NCBI GenBank assembly: GCA_943372215.1
Contig: CALRXU020000003.1
Coordinates: forward strand, 124,001-188,000
Direction: 5' to 3'
Length of the DNA stretch: 64,000 nt
From: UBA6183 sp943372215
GTDB taxonomy: Bacteria > Bacteroidota > Bacteroidia > UKL13-3
Each line of letters starts with the position of its first letter. Within the stretch, counting starts at the first letter, position 1. Below, in pieces: positions 1-9,768 of this stretch. The position numbers were made by a program, and so were the translations under genes. The notes beneath the pieces are model-generated. The model ran no database searches. It had not been told where the DNA came from and saw nothing but the letters and a program-made list of their open reading frames with translations.

Positions 1-988
1 TGTTTGAAGAGCCTATCAGTGAATTTGATACGCAGGTGGTATTTCTTCTAAAATAAGTAAGTGTATTTACTGGTGCTTTACTTAAGCTTACCAGTGTATC
101 ATTGGTTGAATTTGTCCAGTTAATGCTATCAGGTGATGATTGCCATTGGTAAGTAATACCTAAAACAGTAGGAGCCGAACCTGTAAGATTGAAGTTTCCT
201 GTTCCGCAACCCGGAACGTTAGATAATGTTGCTGTTCCGCCAACAGGTGTTCCTGAGCAAAATGGTGGTGGAGTAAACGTATACATCCTGCCTGAAGCAG
301 GAACAATGGTGTTTGCATTGTTTGCAGTTGTTGTTGAAGAAGTATTGGTGGTTAACGTAAGACTATGGAAACTAGCTGGGGTTGCAACAGCCCCCCTGAT
401 TCCAACAGAAGCACTGGTTGTTGGACCTTGCATTGTTCCGTATCTGAATTCGATTACATTGGTTGTTTCATACAACCACAATTGAAATGTTGAGTTGGCT
501 GCTCCACCTGTAGACCTTGGCACAGTAACAAACCACTCAACAATCCTGATTTGATTTGGACTTGTTCCAACCAAAACCGTTTTTAATGTTCCAGTAGCAG
601 CAGTTCCTAAAGCAAGATCATCCCAATAAGGGAAAATTTTCGGGATGTTTGTGGTACTTACTACTCCATTACTAAACTGAGGAGCTGCAGCAGTTCCTCC
701 TAACTGAATAAATCCATCAACAGAAGCAGAAAACTGCGTGTAGTTAATGTTTTCAAAACCGAAAGTAAAGCCAATGTTTTGTACAGCACTTACTCCATCA
801 TCCCTATCAGCAGGAGAAATAGTAACAGCACCTGTCATTGCATTAAGCGTGGCACCGGTTGAGGTAGAATAAACATAGGTAGCAGCTTGCTGGGAAATTG
901 CTTGAGAGGCAATACCCACCAAGAGCATTGCGGTTCCCAGCAACCTGGCGAAAAACCGCTTTCTGTGATTTGGTAATTGTGTTTTCAT
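1..988 (-). CDS. Secreted surface protein, partial (runs off left edge)
   Basis: An open frame starts with ATG at 988 and stays open to base 1, so the C-terminus is missing (about 329 residues visible). The N-terminus is a signal peptide: a basic stretch (residues 8-15, HRKRFFAR) then a hydrophobic core (LLGTAMLLVGIASQAIS). The mature part is rich in Thr, Ser, Gly and Asn. It resembles the beta-sandwich domain of Bacteroidota secreted proteins (a WDDLALG segment), followed by an Ig-like or PKD-like segment with the motif ITYQWQSS. Such proteins usually end in a T9SS sorting domain, but that part lies outside the window, so T9SS export is inferred. No specific function is recognised. Confidence 0.75.
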   Translation of the reverse strand, partial: MKTQLPNHRKRFFARLLGTAMLLVGIASQAISQQAATYVYSTSTGATLNAMTGAVTISPADRDDGVSAVQNIGFTFGFENINYTQFSASVDGFIQLGGTAAAPQFSNGVVSTTNIPKIFPYWDDLALGTAATGTLKTVLVGTSPNQIRIVEWFVTVPRSTGGAANSTFQLWLYETTNVIEFRYGTMQGPTTSASVGIRGAVATPASFHSLTLTTNTSSTTTANNANTIVPASGRMYTFTPPPFCSGTPVGGTATLSNVPGCGTGNFNLTGSAPTVLGITYQWQSSPDSINWTNSTNDTLVSLSKAPVNTLTYFRRNTTCVSNSLIGSSN

Positions 989-1424
989 TTTATTTTTGTG
1001 TTGTTTATTTGTTTGCAGAAATATGCGTAACATGGTGATACACCATGAAATGATTATTTATAAAAAAACATGGTGAACTACTCGTTCCAGCAAGTGCTAT
1101 AAAAAGAGGGCTTTACACTTGAAATAACAGATGATTTAGTTAAGGTTAACCCCAAACAAAAAAGAGCGCAAAAAACAGGTTCGATTACAATACAATCAAT
1201 AAGAATGGAAATGTCAGAAAATGTTGTTTTGTGTTTAGTCATGTTCTATGTTGGCTATACAATAGAATTACAAATATATGACATAATGCTTAATTAGGGT
1301 TATCCCTTTTGTCATATTTTAGATGTTTTTAAGATTCTTTTAAGATTTTTATCATCAATTGCCCTAAAGCATTCACGACCTGATAAAAAATGGAAATCTG
1401 AATAAACGAAGTTTTTGACCTGAA
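989..1424. other. Intergenic region with a CATGGTG palindrome
   Basis: No convincing gene is seen in these 436 bases. A perfect inverted repeat, CATGGTG-ata-CACCATG, lies at 1031-1047, and a further CATGGTGA half-site at about 1069. Both fall in the presumed 5' leader of the secreted-protein gene that starts at 988. A TATATTTG box (minus strand, 1278-1271) matches the Bacteroidota -7 consensus, but no TTTG box lies at the right distance, so a promoter is not claimed. Confidence 0.4.
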
Positions 1425-2348
1425 TTACAACAAAGGCGATAAATGCAACTGAAATGCATGGTTACGAGATGTTAATTCATAAATCATCCCTATATGGAGT
1501 GGGTAATTAACGGGTAAATGTCCTGCCGGATAATTAAAACATATCGGATAATCAAAATCGCCAATGGCCTCCCTTATGATTTCTTCCGCTGTTTTACCGA
1601 ATGGAATCACATTGTCGCGCATATCACTCATGCCACCAACCACCAATCCGGCTAAATTACTCAACTTACCAGCACGTTTTAAGGCTTGCATCATCCTGTC
1701 AATGTGATACAAATACTCATCTAGATCTTCTATAAACAATATTTTTCCTGCGGTATCTGTATCGCTGGTTGAACCTAATAAACTAAACAATACTGAAAGA
1801 TTGCCACCAACCAACTGTGCTTTTGCATGGCCATACTTATTTAATGGGTGAGGAGGTATAATTGTTTCAACTGAAATGCCAAACAAACTATTATACAATT
1901 GATTAATGCTTGTATCACTTAATGCGGGCTGCTGCATGTTGATTGGCATGGTTGCATGCAAACTGCATACATTGGTATGTGTATGGATGTGGTTGTGCAA
2001 TACGGTAACGTCACTGTAACCAATAATCCATTTGGGATTGTGGTTGAAACGGCTAAAATCAAGCCTGTCAATCATCCGCACAGTACCATACCCACCTCTG
2101 GCACAAATAATGGCTTTTATCGAATCATCATCTAAATAATACTGAAATATACCAGCCCTTAACGCATCAGGGCCAGCAAATTGATTTTCTTCCGCAAACA
2201 AATCAGGGTGCATAACAACCTCCAAACCCCAACCTGAGAAAATCTCAATGGCAGGTTGCATCTCTAGTTTCGATACCTTTCTGGCCGTTGCTGCAATAGC
2301 AATTTTATCTCCAGGTTTAAGAAATGGCGGAATGATTCTTGGTAACAT
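1425..2348 (-). CDS. LD-carboxypeptidase (peptidase S66 / MccF-LdcA family)
   Basis: This 307-residue protein belongs to the S66 serine peptidases, which remove the terminal D-Ala from muropeptide tetrapeptides during cell-wall recycling. The ARGGYG segment (83-88), the nucleophile motif GYSD (110-113, Ser112), GGNL (181-184), the acidic FIEDLDE segment (206-211, likely catalytic Glu207) and GH (276-277, likely catalytic His277) together give the Ser-Glu-His triad. Length is typical. There is no signal peptide, so it should act in the cytoplasm. The start codon overlaps the stop of the upstream guanylyltransferase gene (TGATG), so the two are probably translationally coupled. A role in microcin-type immunity (MccF) is possible but has no contextual support. 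Confidence 0.9.
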   Translation of the reverse strand: MLPRIIPPFLKPGDKIAIAATARKVSKLEMQPAIEIFSGWGLEVVMHPDLFAEENQFAGPDALRAGIFQYYLDDDSIKAIICARGGYGTVRMIDRLDFSRFNHNPKWIIGYSDVTVLHNHIHTHTNVCSLHATMPINMQQPALSDTSINQLYNSLFGISVETIIPPHPLNKYGHAKAQLVGGNLSVLFSLLGSTSDTDTAGKILFIEDLDEYLYHIDRMMQALKRAGKLSNLAGLVVGGMSDMRDNVIPFGKTAEEIIREAIGDFDYPICFNYPAGHLPVNYPLHIGMIYELTSRNHAFQLHLSPLL

Positions 2349-3463
2349 CAGGTGTATTTCTCGTCATACTTAATTTTAATGTCGGTTACCATTTGTTTAA
2401 CCTCTTGCTCTTTACTCTTATCACAAATCATCAACACATCATCCGTATCCACAACTATCATGTGGTGCACACTATTGAGCACAACCAACTTATGTTTACC
2501 CCCATGAGCGCTCACCATGCAATCGCTGCTTCCGTATACATGGATGTTTTTTCCATCTAACACATTTTTAGCCTCATCCTTATGCAAGGCATTCTCATAC
2601 AATGAAGTCCAAGTGCCTAAATCGCTCCACCCAAAATCACTGGGTATTACAAACACATTATCTGCCTTTTCTAATATACCATAATCAATAGATATGGCCC
2701 TGCATTGCTCATAAGCGGCTTGAATAACTGCTGCCTCTTTAACTGTATTAAAACTCTTGGCTGCTTCTGCAAACAACTCAAAATGTTCCTGCATTAATAA
2801 TTTAAAGGCCGAACGAATAGAGGAAACACTCCAAATAAAAATACCCGCATTCCATAAAAACTCCCCACTCTCTAAAAAAGTTTCCGCCAGTTCCAGAGTT
2901 GGTTTCTCTGTAAAGGTTTTTACTTTAAACAAATCCTTTTTCTCTGAAGCATCAATATATTGTATATATCCATAGCCAGTATCTGGGCGACTTGGTCTAA
3001 TGCCTAGCGTTACCAATGCATTGTTATTTTTTGCATAGGCCATCCCAATCTCTACATTTTTATAAAACGCATCCTCATTGAGTATCAAGTGGTCACTAGG
3101 TGCAACTACGCATACTGCATGTGTATTTATTTGATGTATTTTGGCGTTGGCAAATGCAATGCAAGCAGCCGTGTTTTTGGCAAGAGGTTCTCCCAATACA
3201 CAGCCATCATCAATACCTGGTATCTGCTCTTTAACCAGAGGAATGTAACTTTGGTTGGTTACGATAATGATGTTCTGCTTATCAAAATGCTTTAAAAACC
3301 TTTCGTAGGTGCTTTGTAACAGGGTTTTTCCTGTTCCCAAAATATCCAAAAACTGCTTAGGTTTTTGGGTTCTACTGTAAGGCCAAAATCTACTTCCAAT
3401 GCCACCAGCCATAATAATGGCATAATGATTTTTGTTTTTCTCCATCCTGTTGATAAAAATCAT
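2348..3463 (-). CDS. manC: Mannose-1-phosphate guanylyltransferase
   Basis: This enzyme makes GDP-mannose from mannose-1-phosphate and GTP for glycan synthesis. The nucleotidyltransferase signature GGIGSRFWPYSR (20-31) with PKQF (35-38) is intact, followed by APSDHLI, the FTEKP sugar-phosphate segment and NAGIF. At 371 residues it is the short form, lacking the C-terminal isomerase domain of bifunctional ManC/AlgA. The frame opens at 3463, but a second ATG at 3445 leaves only six residues before the conserved fold, and neither has a clear ribosome site. It is the first gene of a two-gene minus-strand unit with the LD-carboxypeptidase and sits divergently from recQ. Confidence 0.93.
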   Translation of the reverse strand: MIFINRMEKNKNHYAIIMAGGIGSRFWPYSRTQKPKQFLDILGTGKTLLQSTYERFLKHFDKQNIIIVTNQSYIPLVKEQIPGIDDGCVLGEPLAKNTAACIAFANAKIHQINTHAVCVVAPSDHLILNEDAFYKNVEIGMAYAKNNNALVTLGIRPSRPDTGYGYIQYIDASEKKDLFKVKTFTEKPTLELAETFLESGEFLWNAGIFIWSVSSIRSAFKLLMQEHFELFAEAAKSFNTVKEAAVIQAAYEQCRAISIDYGILEKADNVFVIPSDFGWSDLGTWTSLYENALHKDEAKNVLDGKNIHVYGSSDCMVSAHGGKHKLVVLNSVHHMIVVDTDDVLMICDKSKEQEVKQMVTDIKIKYDEKYT

Positions 3464-3623
3464 GTTTCCGCTAATGAAGAATTAATGCGGACTTTCGCAC
3501 TAAAATCATAAATTAGCCAGTGCAAATAAAGTTTTTAATCGTCAAATTTTCAAAAAAGGATTTAACGGGCTAACTTAGCACCCCTTTTTACAAAAAATCA
3601 AGTACTTAAGATATTTACCATAT

Positions 3624-5813
3624 ATGAAAGCAGTCAAAATGAGTGCAAAAGAAAGCCTCAAAGATTTTTTCGGGTTCGACCATTTTAAGGGAGACCAGGA
3701 GAAAATAGTGGATAGTGTGATGAAAGGAGAAGACTCATTTGTAATTATGCCAACTGGCGGTGGAAAAAGCCTTTGTTACCAACTACCCGCATTAATGCTA
3801 CCTGGAGTAACCATTATTATTTCACCACTTATTGCCTTAATGAAGAACCAAGTGGATCAGTTGCGCTCCTTTGGCACTGAAAATATTGCCCACTTCTTAA
3901 ACTCCTCTTTAAACAAAAGTGACATTACCAAGGTTAAAAAAGATGTTACCAGTGGTGATACCAAATTGCTTTACATAGCCCCTGAAACGCTTAAAAAAGA
4001 AGAGACAATTGATTTTTTAAAATCAATCAACATTTCTTTTGTAGCTGTTGATGAAGCGCATTGTATTAGTGAGTGGGGCCATGATTTTAGGCCGGAGTAT
4101 CGCAGAATAAAGCAAATGGTGAAGGAAATTAAAGATGTTCCTATGATGGCTTTAACAGCTACTGCTACCCCAAAAGTGCAACAGGATATTCAGAAAAATT
4201 TACACATGAATGACGCTTTAATCTTTAAATCGTCATTTAACCGCACCAATTTATACTACGAGGTAAGGCCCAAAGGCAAAAAAAATGATGTGTTAAAGGA
4301 TATTGTGCAGTACATTAAACCACGTAAAAAGAAAAGTGGTATTATTTATTGCCTGAGCCGCAAAAAAGTAGAAGAGATTGCTGGAGTATTAAAAGCAAAC
4401 GGCATTAAAGCATTGCCTTATCATGCAGGTCTTGATGGAAAAACCAGGGCTGCTCATCAAGATGCATTTTTGATGGAAGATTGTGATGTAATTGTAGCCA
4501 CCATTGCCTTTGGTATGGGTATTGATAAACCAGATGTGCGTTTTGTAATTCACTATGATGTGCCTAAAAGCATTGAAGGATATTACCAAGAAACCGGGCG
4601 TGCAGGAAGAGATGGTATAGACAGTGATTGTTTGCTGTATTACAACCCAGCCGATATTGAAAAGCTGGAAAAATTCATGAAGGATAAGCCCGTTGCGGAG
4701 CGTGAGATTGGCGAGTTGCTTATTTTTGAAACACAAGCTTTTGCAGAATCATCAGCTTGTAGAAGAAAATTTTTATTGCACTACTTCGGAGAAGTGTACA
4801 ATGAAAAAGACTGCAACAAAATGTGCGACAATTGCCGCCATCCTAAAGCCAAAGAAGATGCTAAAGAAGAAGCCGTGCTTGCCTTAAAAACCATTAATGC
4901 CATTAAAGGCAAGTATGTGTTAAGCCACGTGGTGGATATTTTAGTTGGTAAAAAAAGCCATGAAGTTGGATTAAGCGGGCATGAAAAAACCGAGTTTTTT
5001 GGCGCAGGTAAAACGCACGATGAAAACTATTGGAAGTCACTTATTCGAGTGTTGTTGTTAAACGGCCTCTTAGATAAAAACATTGAAAACTATGGTTTGT
5101 TGAGCGTAAATGCAGCCGGTGAAGCCTTTTTGAAAAAACCTACCAAGTTTGAAATTGCCTTAGACCAACGTTTTGAGAAAGTTACTGATGATGATGAAAA
5201 AGATGTAGAAGTAGAGAATGTATATGACGAGGTGTTGTTTAATATGCTTAAAGACCTTACCAAAAAGGTGGGTAAGCAGCAAAATCTCCCTCCATATGTC
5301 ATTTTCCAAGAGCCATCACTGGAGGAAATGGCCAGCAAATACCCTACTGACATGGAGGAACTGGCTAAGATAAGTGGAGTAAACAAAGGGAAAGCCATTA
5401 AATTTGGCAAACCTTATATTGAGCTTATTGCCAAATACGTTAAAGAAAACGAAATTGAGAAGTTGGAGGATATGGTGATGAAATCGGTGGTGAATAAATC
5501 TGCCAAAAAAATAGCCATCATTACCAATATCGACAAAAAAATAAGCCTTGCAGATATTTCACGCTCTTTAGGTTTGAAACCAGATGAATTGTTGCACGAA
5601 ATGGAGAATATTATTTTATCGGGCACCAAACTAAACCTAAAAAGTTATGTTAATGATTTGGCAGATGAAGATTTGCAAGATGAAGTAATGGACTATTTCA
5701 GAAGTAGTGAACAAGATAATTTAGATGCCGCTGTTAATGAGTTTAGTGAAGAATTTAGCAAAGAAGACATCCAATTATTCCGTTTACATTTTATTGCTGA
5801 GTATGCATTTTAA
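3624..5813 (+). CDS. recQ: ATP-dependent DNA helicase RecQ
   Basis: RecQ is a 3'-5' helicase acting in recombination and fork repair. All key motifs are visible: Walker A TGGGKS (44-49), DEAH box (143-146) followed by the RecQ aromatic loop (SEWGHDFRPEY), and motif VI QETGRAGRDG (322-331). The zinc-binding subdomain has Cys379, Cys397, Cys401 and Cys404. A winged-helix region follows, then an HRDC-like segment at about 535-610 and an extra C-terminal helical region. At 729 residues it is longer than E. coli RecQ (about 610) but typical for Bacteroidota. An in-frame ATG at 3639 could be the true start. It stands alone, divergent from manC. Confidence 0.97.
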   Translation: MKAVKMSAKESLKDFFGFDHFKGDQEKIVDSVMKGEDSFVIMPTGGGKSLCYQLPALMLPGVTIIISPLIALMKNQVDQLRSFGTENIAHFLNSSLNKSDITKVKKDVTSGDTKLLYIAPETLKKEETIDFLKSINISFVAVDEAHCISEWGHDFRPEYRRIKQMVKEIKDVPMMALTATATPKVQQDIQKNLHMNDALIFKSSFNRTNLYYEVRPKGKKNDVLKDIVQYIKPRKKKSGIIYCLSRKKVEEIAGVLKANGIKALPYHAGLDGKTRAAHQDAFLMEDCDVIVATIAFGMGIDKPDVRFVIHYDVPKSIEGYYQETGRAGRDGIDSDCLLYYNPADIEKLEKFMKDKPVAEREIGELLIFETQAFAESSACRRKFLLHYFGEVYNEKDCNKMCDNCRHPKAKEDAKEEAVLALKTINAIKGKYVLSHVVDILVGKKSHEVGLSGHEKTEFFGAGKTHDENYWKSLIRVLLLNGLLDKNIENYGLLSVNAAGEAFLKKPTKFEIALDQRFEKVTDDDEKDVEVENVYDEVLFNMLKDLTKKVGKQQNLPPYVIFQEPSLEEMASKYPTDMEELAKISGVNKGKAIKFGKPYIELIAKYVKENEIEKLEDMVMKSVVNKSAKKIAIITNIDKKISLADISRSLGLKPDELLHEMENIILSGTKLNLKSYVNDLADEDLQDEVMDYFRSSEQDNLDAAVNEFSEEFSKEDIQLFRLHFIAEYAF

Positions 5814-5864
5814 TTCGTTATTCATTTACGTTTTTCTATTTTGCACCCCTAAATTTAAAAATTC

Positions 5865-7805
5865 GTGAGCGACCATAGCAAGTTATCAAAACTATCATTA
5901 GCTGGTTTATTGATAACATTAGGAATCATTTATGGTGATATTGGCACCTCCCCATTATATGTTGTTAAGGCCATTGTATCTGATAGGATTATCACCAAAG
6001 ATCTGATTTTTGGTGGTTTATCTTGTATTTTTTGGACCCTCACTTTACAAACCACATTAAAATATGTGATTATTACGCTAAGGGCTGATAACAACGGTGA
6101 AGGAGGAATTTTTTCACTTTATGCTTTAATAAGAAGAAGAAGACCACATCTGATTTTTCCAGCTATTGTTGGTGGTTGTGCTCTTCTTGCCGATGGTATT
6201 ATTACCCCCCCCGTTTCGGTTTCTTCTGCCGTTGAAGGATTATTGATATTAAACCCCAACATTAGTACAATACCTATTGTGATTACCATTATTACCGTGT
6301 TGTTTTTAATACAGCGGGTTGGCACAAGTATTGTTGGTAAAGCCTTTGGCCCTATTATGTTGGTTTGGTTTAGTATGCTGGCTATTTTAGGCTTAAACTG
6401 GGCCATTAAAATGCCTGAAGTGCTTCACTCATTAAACCCATACTATGCTTATAATTTATTGGCCAATTATCCGGAAGGCTACTGGCTTTTAGGAGCAGTT
6501 TTTCTTTGTACAACAGGAGCAGAGGCCTTATATAGCGATTTGGGGCATTGCGGAAAAAAGAACATTCGTGTAAGTTGGATATTTGTAAAACTAACCCTTA
6601 TTCTAAATTATTTGGGACAAGGAGCATGGCTTCTTCAATACGAAGGTAAAACCATGCATGAGGTAAATCCATTTTTTGGTTTAATGCCACAATGGTTCCT
6701 TGTTCCAGGCATCATCATTGCCACGGCAGCAGCCATTATTGCCAGCCAAGCATTGATTAGTGGATCATTTACCTTAATTAGTGAAGCCCTGCGACTTAAC
6801 GTGTGGCCAAAAGTGCGTGTTAAGTACCCAACAGAAGCTAAGGGCCAATTGTATGTGCCAAGCGCAAACTGGATGTTGTGGGCAGGCTGTATCGGTGTAG
6901 TATTGTATTTTGAAGAATCGGCAAAAATGGAAGCGGCCTATGGTTTGGCCATTACCATTGCCATGTTAATGACCACCATTTTATTGGCCAACTATTTAAG
7001 AAAAACCAAAACACCGCGCATTTTTGCAGCATTATTGCTTGTTGTATATCTCCCTATTGAGCTTTCATTTTTACTTGCCAATTTGCGCAAGTTCTCTCAT
7101 GGCGGCTGGGTAACTCTGGTTATCAGTTTCATATTCATCATTATTATGTGGGTTTGGTTTAAAGGTCGTAAAATTAAAAACAGGCTTACAGAGTTTGTTA
7201 AGCTAAGAGACTATATCCCTATCCTGCAACAACTCAGTAATGATACTTCTATTCCTAAATATGCCACCCACCTTGTATATTTAACTAGTGCGGATAGTTT
7301 AATGGAAGTAGAAAGCAAGGTGGTATATAGCATTTTACAAAAACAGCCCAAGCGCGCTGATATTTATTGGTTTGTGCATATACATGTGGATGACCAACCC
7401 TATACCATGGAATACAAGGTTGACCACATAGCCAGCCATGATATTATTAAAATAGACTTTAAGTTGGGCTTTAGGGTGGAACAAAAAATTAATTTCTACT
7501 TCCGAAAAGTGGTGGAAGAGTTGATGAAAAACCACGAGGTGGATGTTACCAGCCGATATGCCTCTTTAAGTAAACTGAATATAACGGGCGATTTTAGGTT
7601 TGTAGTATTAAAACGCCACCTGAGCTACGAAAATGAGTTAAGTGTTTACGAGGGTTTGATTATGGATGCTTACAGCGTACTGGATGGATTAAGCATTAGT
7701 GAAGAGAAAGCATTTGGACTAGATACCAGCTCGGTTACGGTAGAAAAAGTACCTATGATTATTGCTCCAGTGAAGGAATTTAAGCTTAAACGGGTTTATA
7801 AGTAG
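5865..7805 (+). CDS. kup: KUP-family potassium transporter
   Basis: A 646-residue membrane protein of the KUP/HAK/KT family, which imports K+ with protons. The family signature GIIYGDIGTSPLYV lies at about residues 20-33. About twelve hydrophobic segments follow up to about residue 430, then a soluble C-terminal domain of about 210 residues, as in other Kup proteins. The start is GTG: the conserved N-terminus begins a few residues later and no upstream in-frame ATG is seen. It lies 51 bp after recQ and is followed by tRNA-Gln. Confidence 0.95.
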   Translation: MSDHSKLSKLSLAGLLITLGIIYGDIGTSPLYVVKAIVSDRIITKDLIFGGLSCIFWTLTLQTTLKYVIITLRADNNGEGGIFSLYALIRRRRPHLIFPAIVGGCALLADGIITPPVSVSSAVEGLLILNPNISTIPIVITIITVLFLIQRVGTSIVGKAFGPIMLVWFSMLAILGLNWAIKMPEVLHSLNPYYAYNLLANYPEGYWLLGAVFLCTTGAEALYSDLGHCGKKNIRVSWIFVKLTLILNYLGQGAWLLQYEGKTMHEVNPFFGLMPQWFLVPGIIIATAAAIIASQALISGSFTLISEALRLNVWPKVRVKYPTEAKGQLYVPSANWMLWAGCIGVVLYFEESAKMEAAYGLAITIAMLMTTILLANYLRKTKTPRIFAALLLVVYLPIELSFLLANLRKFSHGGWVTLVISFIFIIIMWVWFKGRKIKNRLTEFVKLRDYIPILQQLSNDTSIPKYATHLVYLTSADSLMEVESKVVYSILQKQPKRADIYWFVHIHVDDQPYTMEYKVDHIASHDIIKIDFKLGFRVEQKINFYFRKVVEELMKNHEVDVTSRYASLSKLNITGDFRFVVLKRHLSYENELSVYEGLIMDAYSVLDGLSISEEKAFGLDTSSVTVEKVPMIIAPVKEFKLKRVYK

Positions 7806-7852
7806 CTGGAATTGATTTTGTTGTTTTAAAATAGCGGCTTTTTTTCAAAAAA

Positions 7853-7883
7853 TTTGCACAGATGTAAGTTAGGCTTATCTTTG
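7853..7883 (+). promoter_or_regulatory. Bacteroidota-type promoter of tRNA-Gln
   Basis: TTTG at 7853-7856 is separated by 19 bp from TATCTTTG at 7876-7883. This is a full match to the Bacteroidota primary-sigma consensus (TTTG, about 19 bp, TAnnTTTG). The tRNA begins 14 bp downstream. Confidence 0.75.
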
Positions 7884-7896
7884 CAGCCACAAAAAT

Positions 7897-7969
7897 TGTC
7901 CGATGGTGTAACTGGCAACACGTCTGATTTTGGTTCAGAAGAGTCTAGGTTCGAGCCCTAGTCGGACAA
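7897..7969 (+). tRNA. tRNA-Gln (anticodon TTG)
   Basis: The acceptor stem pairs TGTCCGA (7897-7903) with TCGGACA (7962-7968), with discriminator A at 7969. The anticodon arm TCTGA-TTTTGGT-TCAGA gives anticodon TTG (Gln). The T-arm loop TTCGAGC is present. CCA is not encoded. It is 73 nt long and is followed at once by a terminator. Confidence 0.95.
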
Positions 7970-7983
7970 CACAGAAAGATTAG

Positions 7984-8018
7984 TGTCGGGTTTTTATTAA
8001 AAGCCCGACATTTTTTTT
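7984..8018 (+). terminator. Intrinsic terminator after tRNA-Gln
   Basis: A perfect stem TGTCGGG (7984-7990) / CCCGACA (8004-8010) is followed by eight T residues (8011-8018). Confidence 0.9.
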
Positions 8019-8050
8019 AAGAGCTAAACACCAAATTAATACTTAGCAGC

Positions 8051-9001
8051 ATGTCGTCACCACGCAACGAGGTCAAATTATTCTCTGGTCGCAATTCCCT
8101 ATTTGTGGCTGAAAAAATTGCCGAATCCTATGGAAAACCGTTGGGAGATATTACAGTTTCTCAATTTAGTGATGGCGAAATCCAACCGAGTATTAATGAA
8201 AGTGTACGTGGATGTGATGTGTTTTTTATCCAATCAACTTTCCCTTCAGCAGATAATTTATTGGAATTATTATTGATGATAGATGCAGCCAAACGCGCCT
8301 CAGCCCATTATGTTACTGCGGTTATTCCTTACTTTGGCATGGCCCGTCAGGACAGGAAAGATAAGCCCCGCGTAAGTATTGGCAGTAAAGTAGCTGCCGA
8401 CCTGCTAAAGGCCGTGGGCGTAAGCCGTGTAATGACCATGGACTTGCATGCGCCTCAAATTCAAGGTTTTTTTGAAATTCCGGTTGACCATTTGGACTCA
8501 TCTGTGATATTTATTCCTTATATTCGCAACCTCAATGAAAAAAACCTGATTTTGGCTTCTCCTGACATGGGTTCATCTAACAGAACAAGAACCTTTGCAA
8601 GAGCCTTAAATCTGGATATGGTAATTTGTGATAAAGAGCGCAAACGCGCCAATGAAATTGCATCGATGACGTTGATTGGTGATGTGGCTGGAAAAGATGT
8701 GATTTTGATAGATGACATCATTGATACGGGTAATACCTTGGCTAAATCAGCCCAAATGCTTAAAGAAAAAGGAGCATTGAGCGTAAGGGCCATGTGTACC
8801 CACCCTGTTTTGTCTGGTTCAGCATACGAAACCCTAGAAAACAGTGTGATTGACGAATTGGTGGTGTGTGATACCATACCATTAAAACGTGAGAGCAGTA
8901 AAATAAAAGTATTAAGTGTGGCTGATTTGTTTGCCAATGCCATTAAAAATGTAACGGAGTTTGGCAGCATCAGTTCTTTATTTAATACTGCAACGAAATA
9001 A
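8051..9001 (+). CDS. prs: Ribose-phosphate pyrophosphokinase (PRPP synthetase)
   Basis: It converts ribose-5-phosphate and ATP to PRPP for purine, pyrimidine, His, Trp and NAD synthesis. The 316-residue length is standard. Class I features are visible: the ATP-binding segment ARQDRKDKPR (at about 98-107), the metal-binding MDLHAPQIQGFF segment, and the PRPP loop ILIDDIIDTGNT. The gene heads the conserved Bacteroidota cluster prs-rplY-pth. The ATG at 8051 lies just before the conserved NEVKLFSGR segment, so the start is secure. Confidence 0.97.
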   Translation: MSSPRNEVKLFSGRNSLFVAEKIAESYGKPLGDITVSQFSDGEIQPSINESVRGCDVFFIQSTFPSADNLLELLLMIDAAKRASAHYVTAVIPYFGMARQDRKDKPRVSIGSKVAADLLKAVGVSRVMTMDLHAPQIQGFFEIPVDHLDSSVIFIPYIRNLNEKNLILASPDMGSSNRTRTFARALNLDMVICDKERKRANEIASMTLIGDVAGKDVILIDDIIDTGNTLAKSAQMLKEKGALSVRAMCTHPVLSGSAYETLENSVIDELVVCDTIPLKRESSKIKVLSVADLFANAIKNVTEFGSISSLFNTATK

Positions 9002-9085
9002 AATTCGCATTCAATTAAAATAAACTGTGAAACAAGGGCCTGGCGAATTGACCTGCGTTTTACAAAAAAGAAAACAAAACAAAAA

Positions 9086-9664
9086 ATGAAAACACTTGCC
9101 ATGTTTGGTTATTTGCGGGACGGAGTGGGTAAATCATCTACCAAAGCACTTCGAAACGAGGGTAAGGTGCCGTGTGTATTGTATGGCTCAAATGAGAATG
9201 TAAACTTCTCTATGTACTCTGAAGATTTTAAAAGCTTGGTGTACACCCCGAACGCTTACAAAGTTCAACTTGACATTGAAGGTAAAATTTACAAAGCCGT
9301 ATTGAAAGTAGTTCAATACCACCCTGTAAATGATTCTATCCTTCATGCCGATTTTTTATCAATCAGCGAAGACAGACCTGTTGAGGTGCGTATTCCTATT
9401 AAATTAGTGGGTAACTCAGTTGGTGTGCGTGCGGGTGGTAAATTGGTGGTTAAAATGCAAAAATTACGCGTTAAAACCTTACCAGCTAAATTACCTGACT
9501 TTATTGAAATTAACATTGATAACTTAGAAATAGGAAAATCAATTAAAGTATCGGAATTGGTTCAGGCAGATTACACCGTATTGGAATCGCCAAACAACCC
9601 GATTGTTTCTGTAAACACAACCCGCGCTGCGGTAAGTGCTGCTGAAGAAGCTAAAAAGAAATAA
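9086..9664 (+). CDS. rplY: 50S ribosomal protein L25/general stress protein Ctc
   Basis: This 192-residue protein is the long (TL5/Ctc) form of L25, which binds 5S rRNA. The N-terminal domain opens with the GKSSTKALRNEGKVPCVLYG-like signature (about 13-33) and includes VQYHPVNDSILHADFL. The C-terminal beta domain follows (about 95-180). The tail is Ala/Glu/Lys-rich, as usual in the phylum. The gene lies 84 bp after prs and ends at a strong terminator. Confidence 0.96.
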   Translation: MKTLAMFGYLRDGVGKSSTKALRNEGKVPCVLYGSNENVNFSMYSEDFKSLVYTPNAYKVQLDIEGKIYKAVLKVVQYHPVNDSILHADFLSISEDRPVEVRIPIKLVGNSVGVRAGGKLVVKMQKLRVKTLPAKLPDFIEINIDNLEIGKSIKVSELVQADYTVLESPNNPIVSVNTTRAAVSAAEEAKKK

Positions 9665-9685
9665 GCTGAAATAGGTATTTATGTA

Positions 9686-9720
9686 ATCCCGCGCCAATAA
9701 ATTGGCGCGGGATTTTTTTT
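9686..9720 (+). terminator. Intrinsic terminator after rplY
   Basis: A long GC-rich stem, ATCCCGCGCCA (from 9686) paired with TGGCGCGGGAT (to 9713), is followed by a T run to 9720. Confidence 0.93.
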
Positions 9721-9768
9721 GCAACATCGTCATTCTATCCACATCAATTAAAGCATTATTATTGCACC

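Noticed and set aside
8518..9102. Minus-strand frame of 194 residues opposite prs
   Set aside because: It is antisense to well-supported prs and rplY sequence and shows no family motif.
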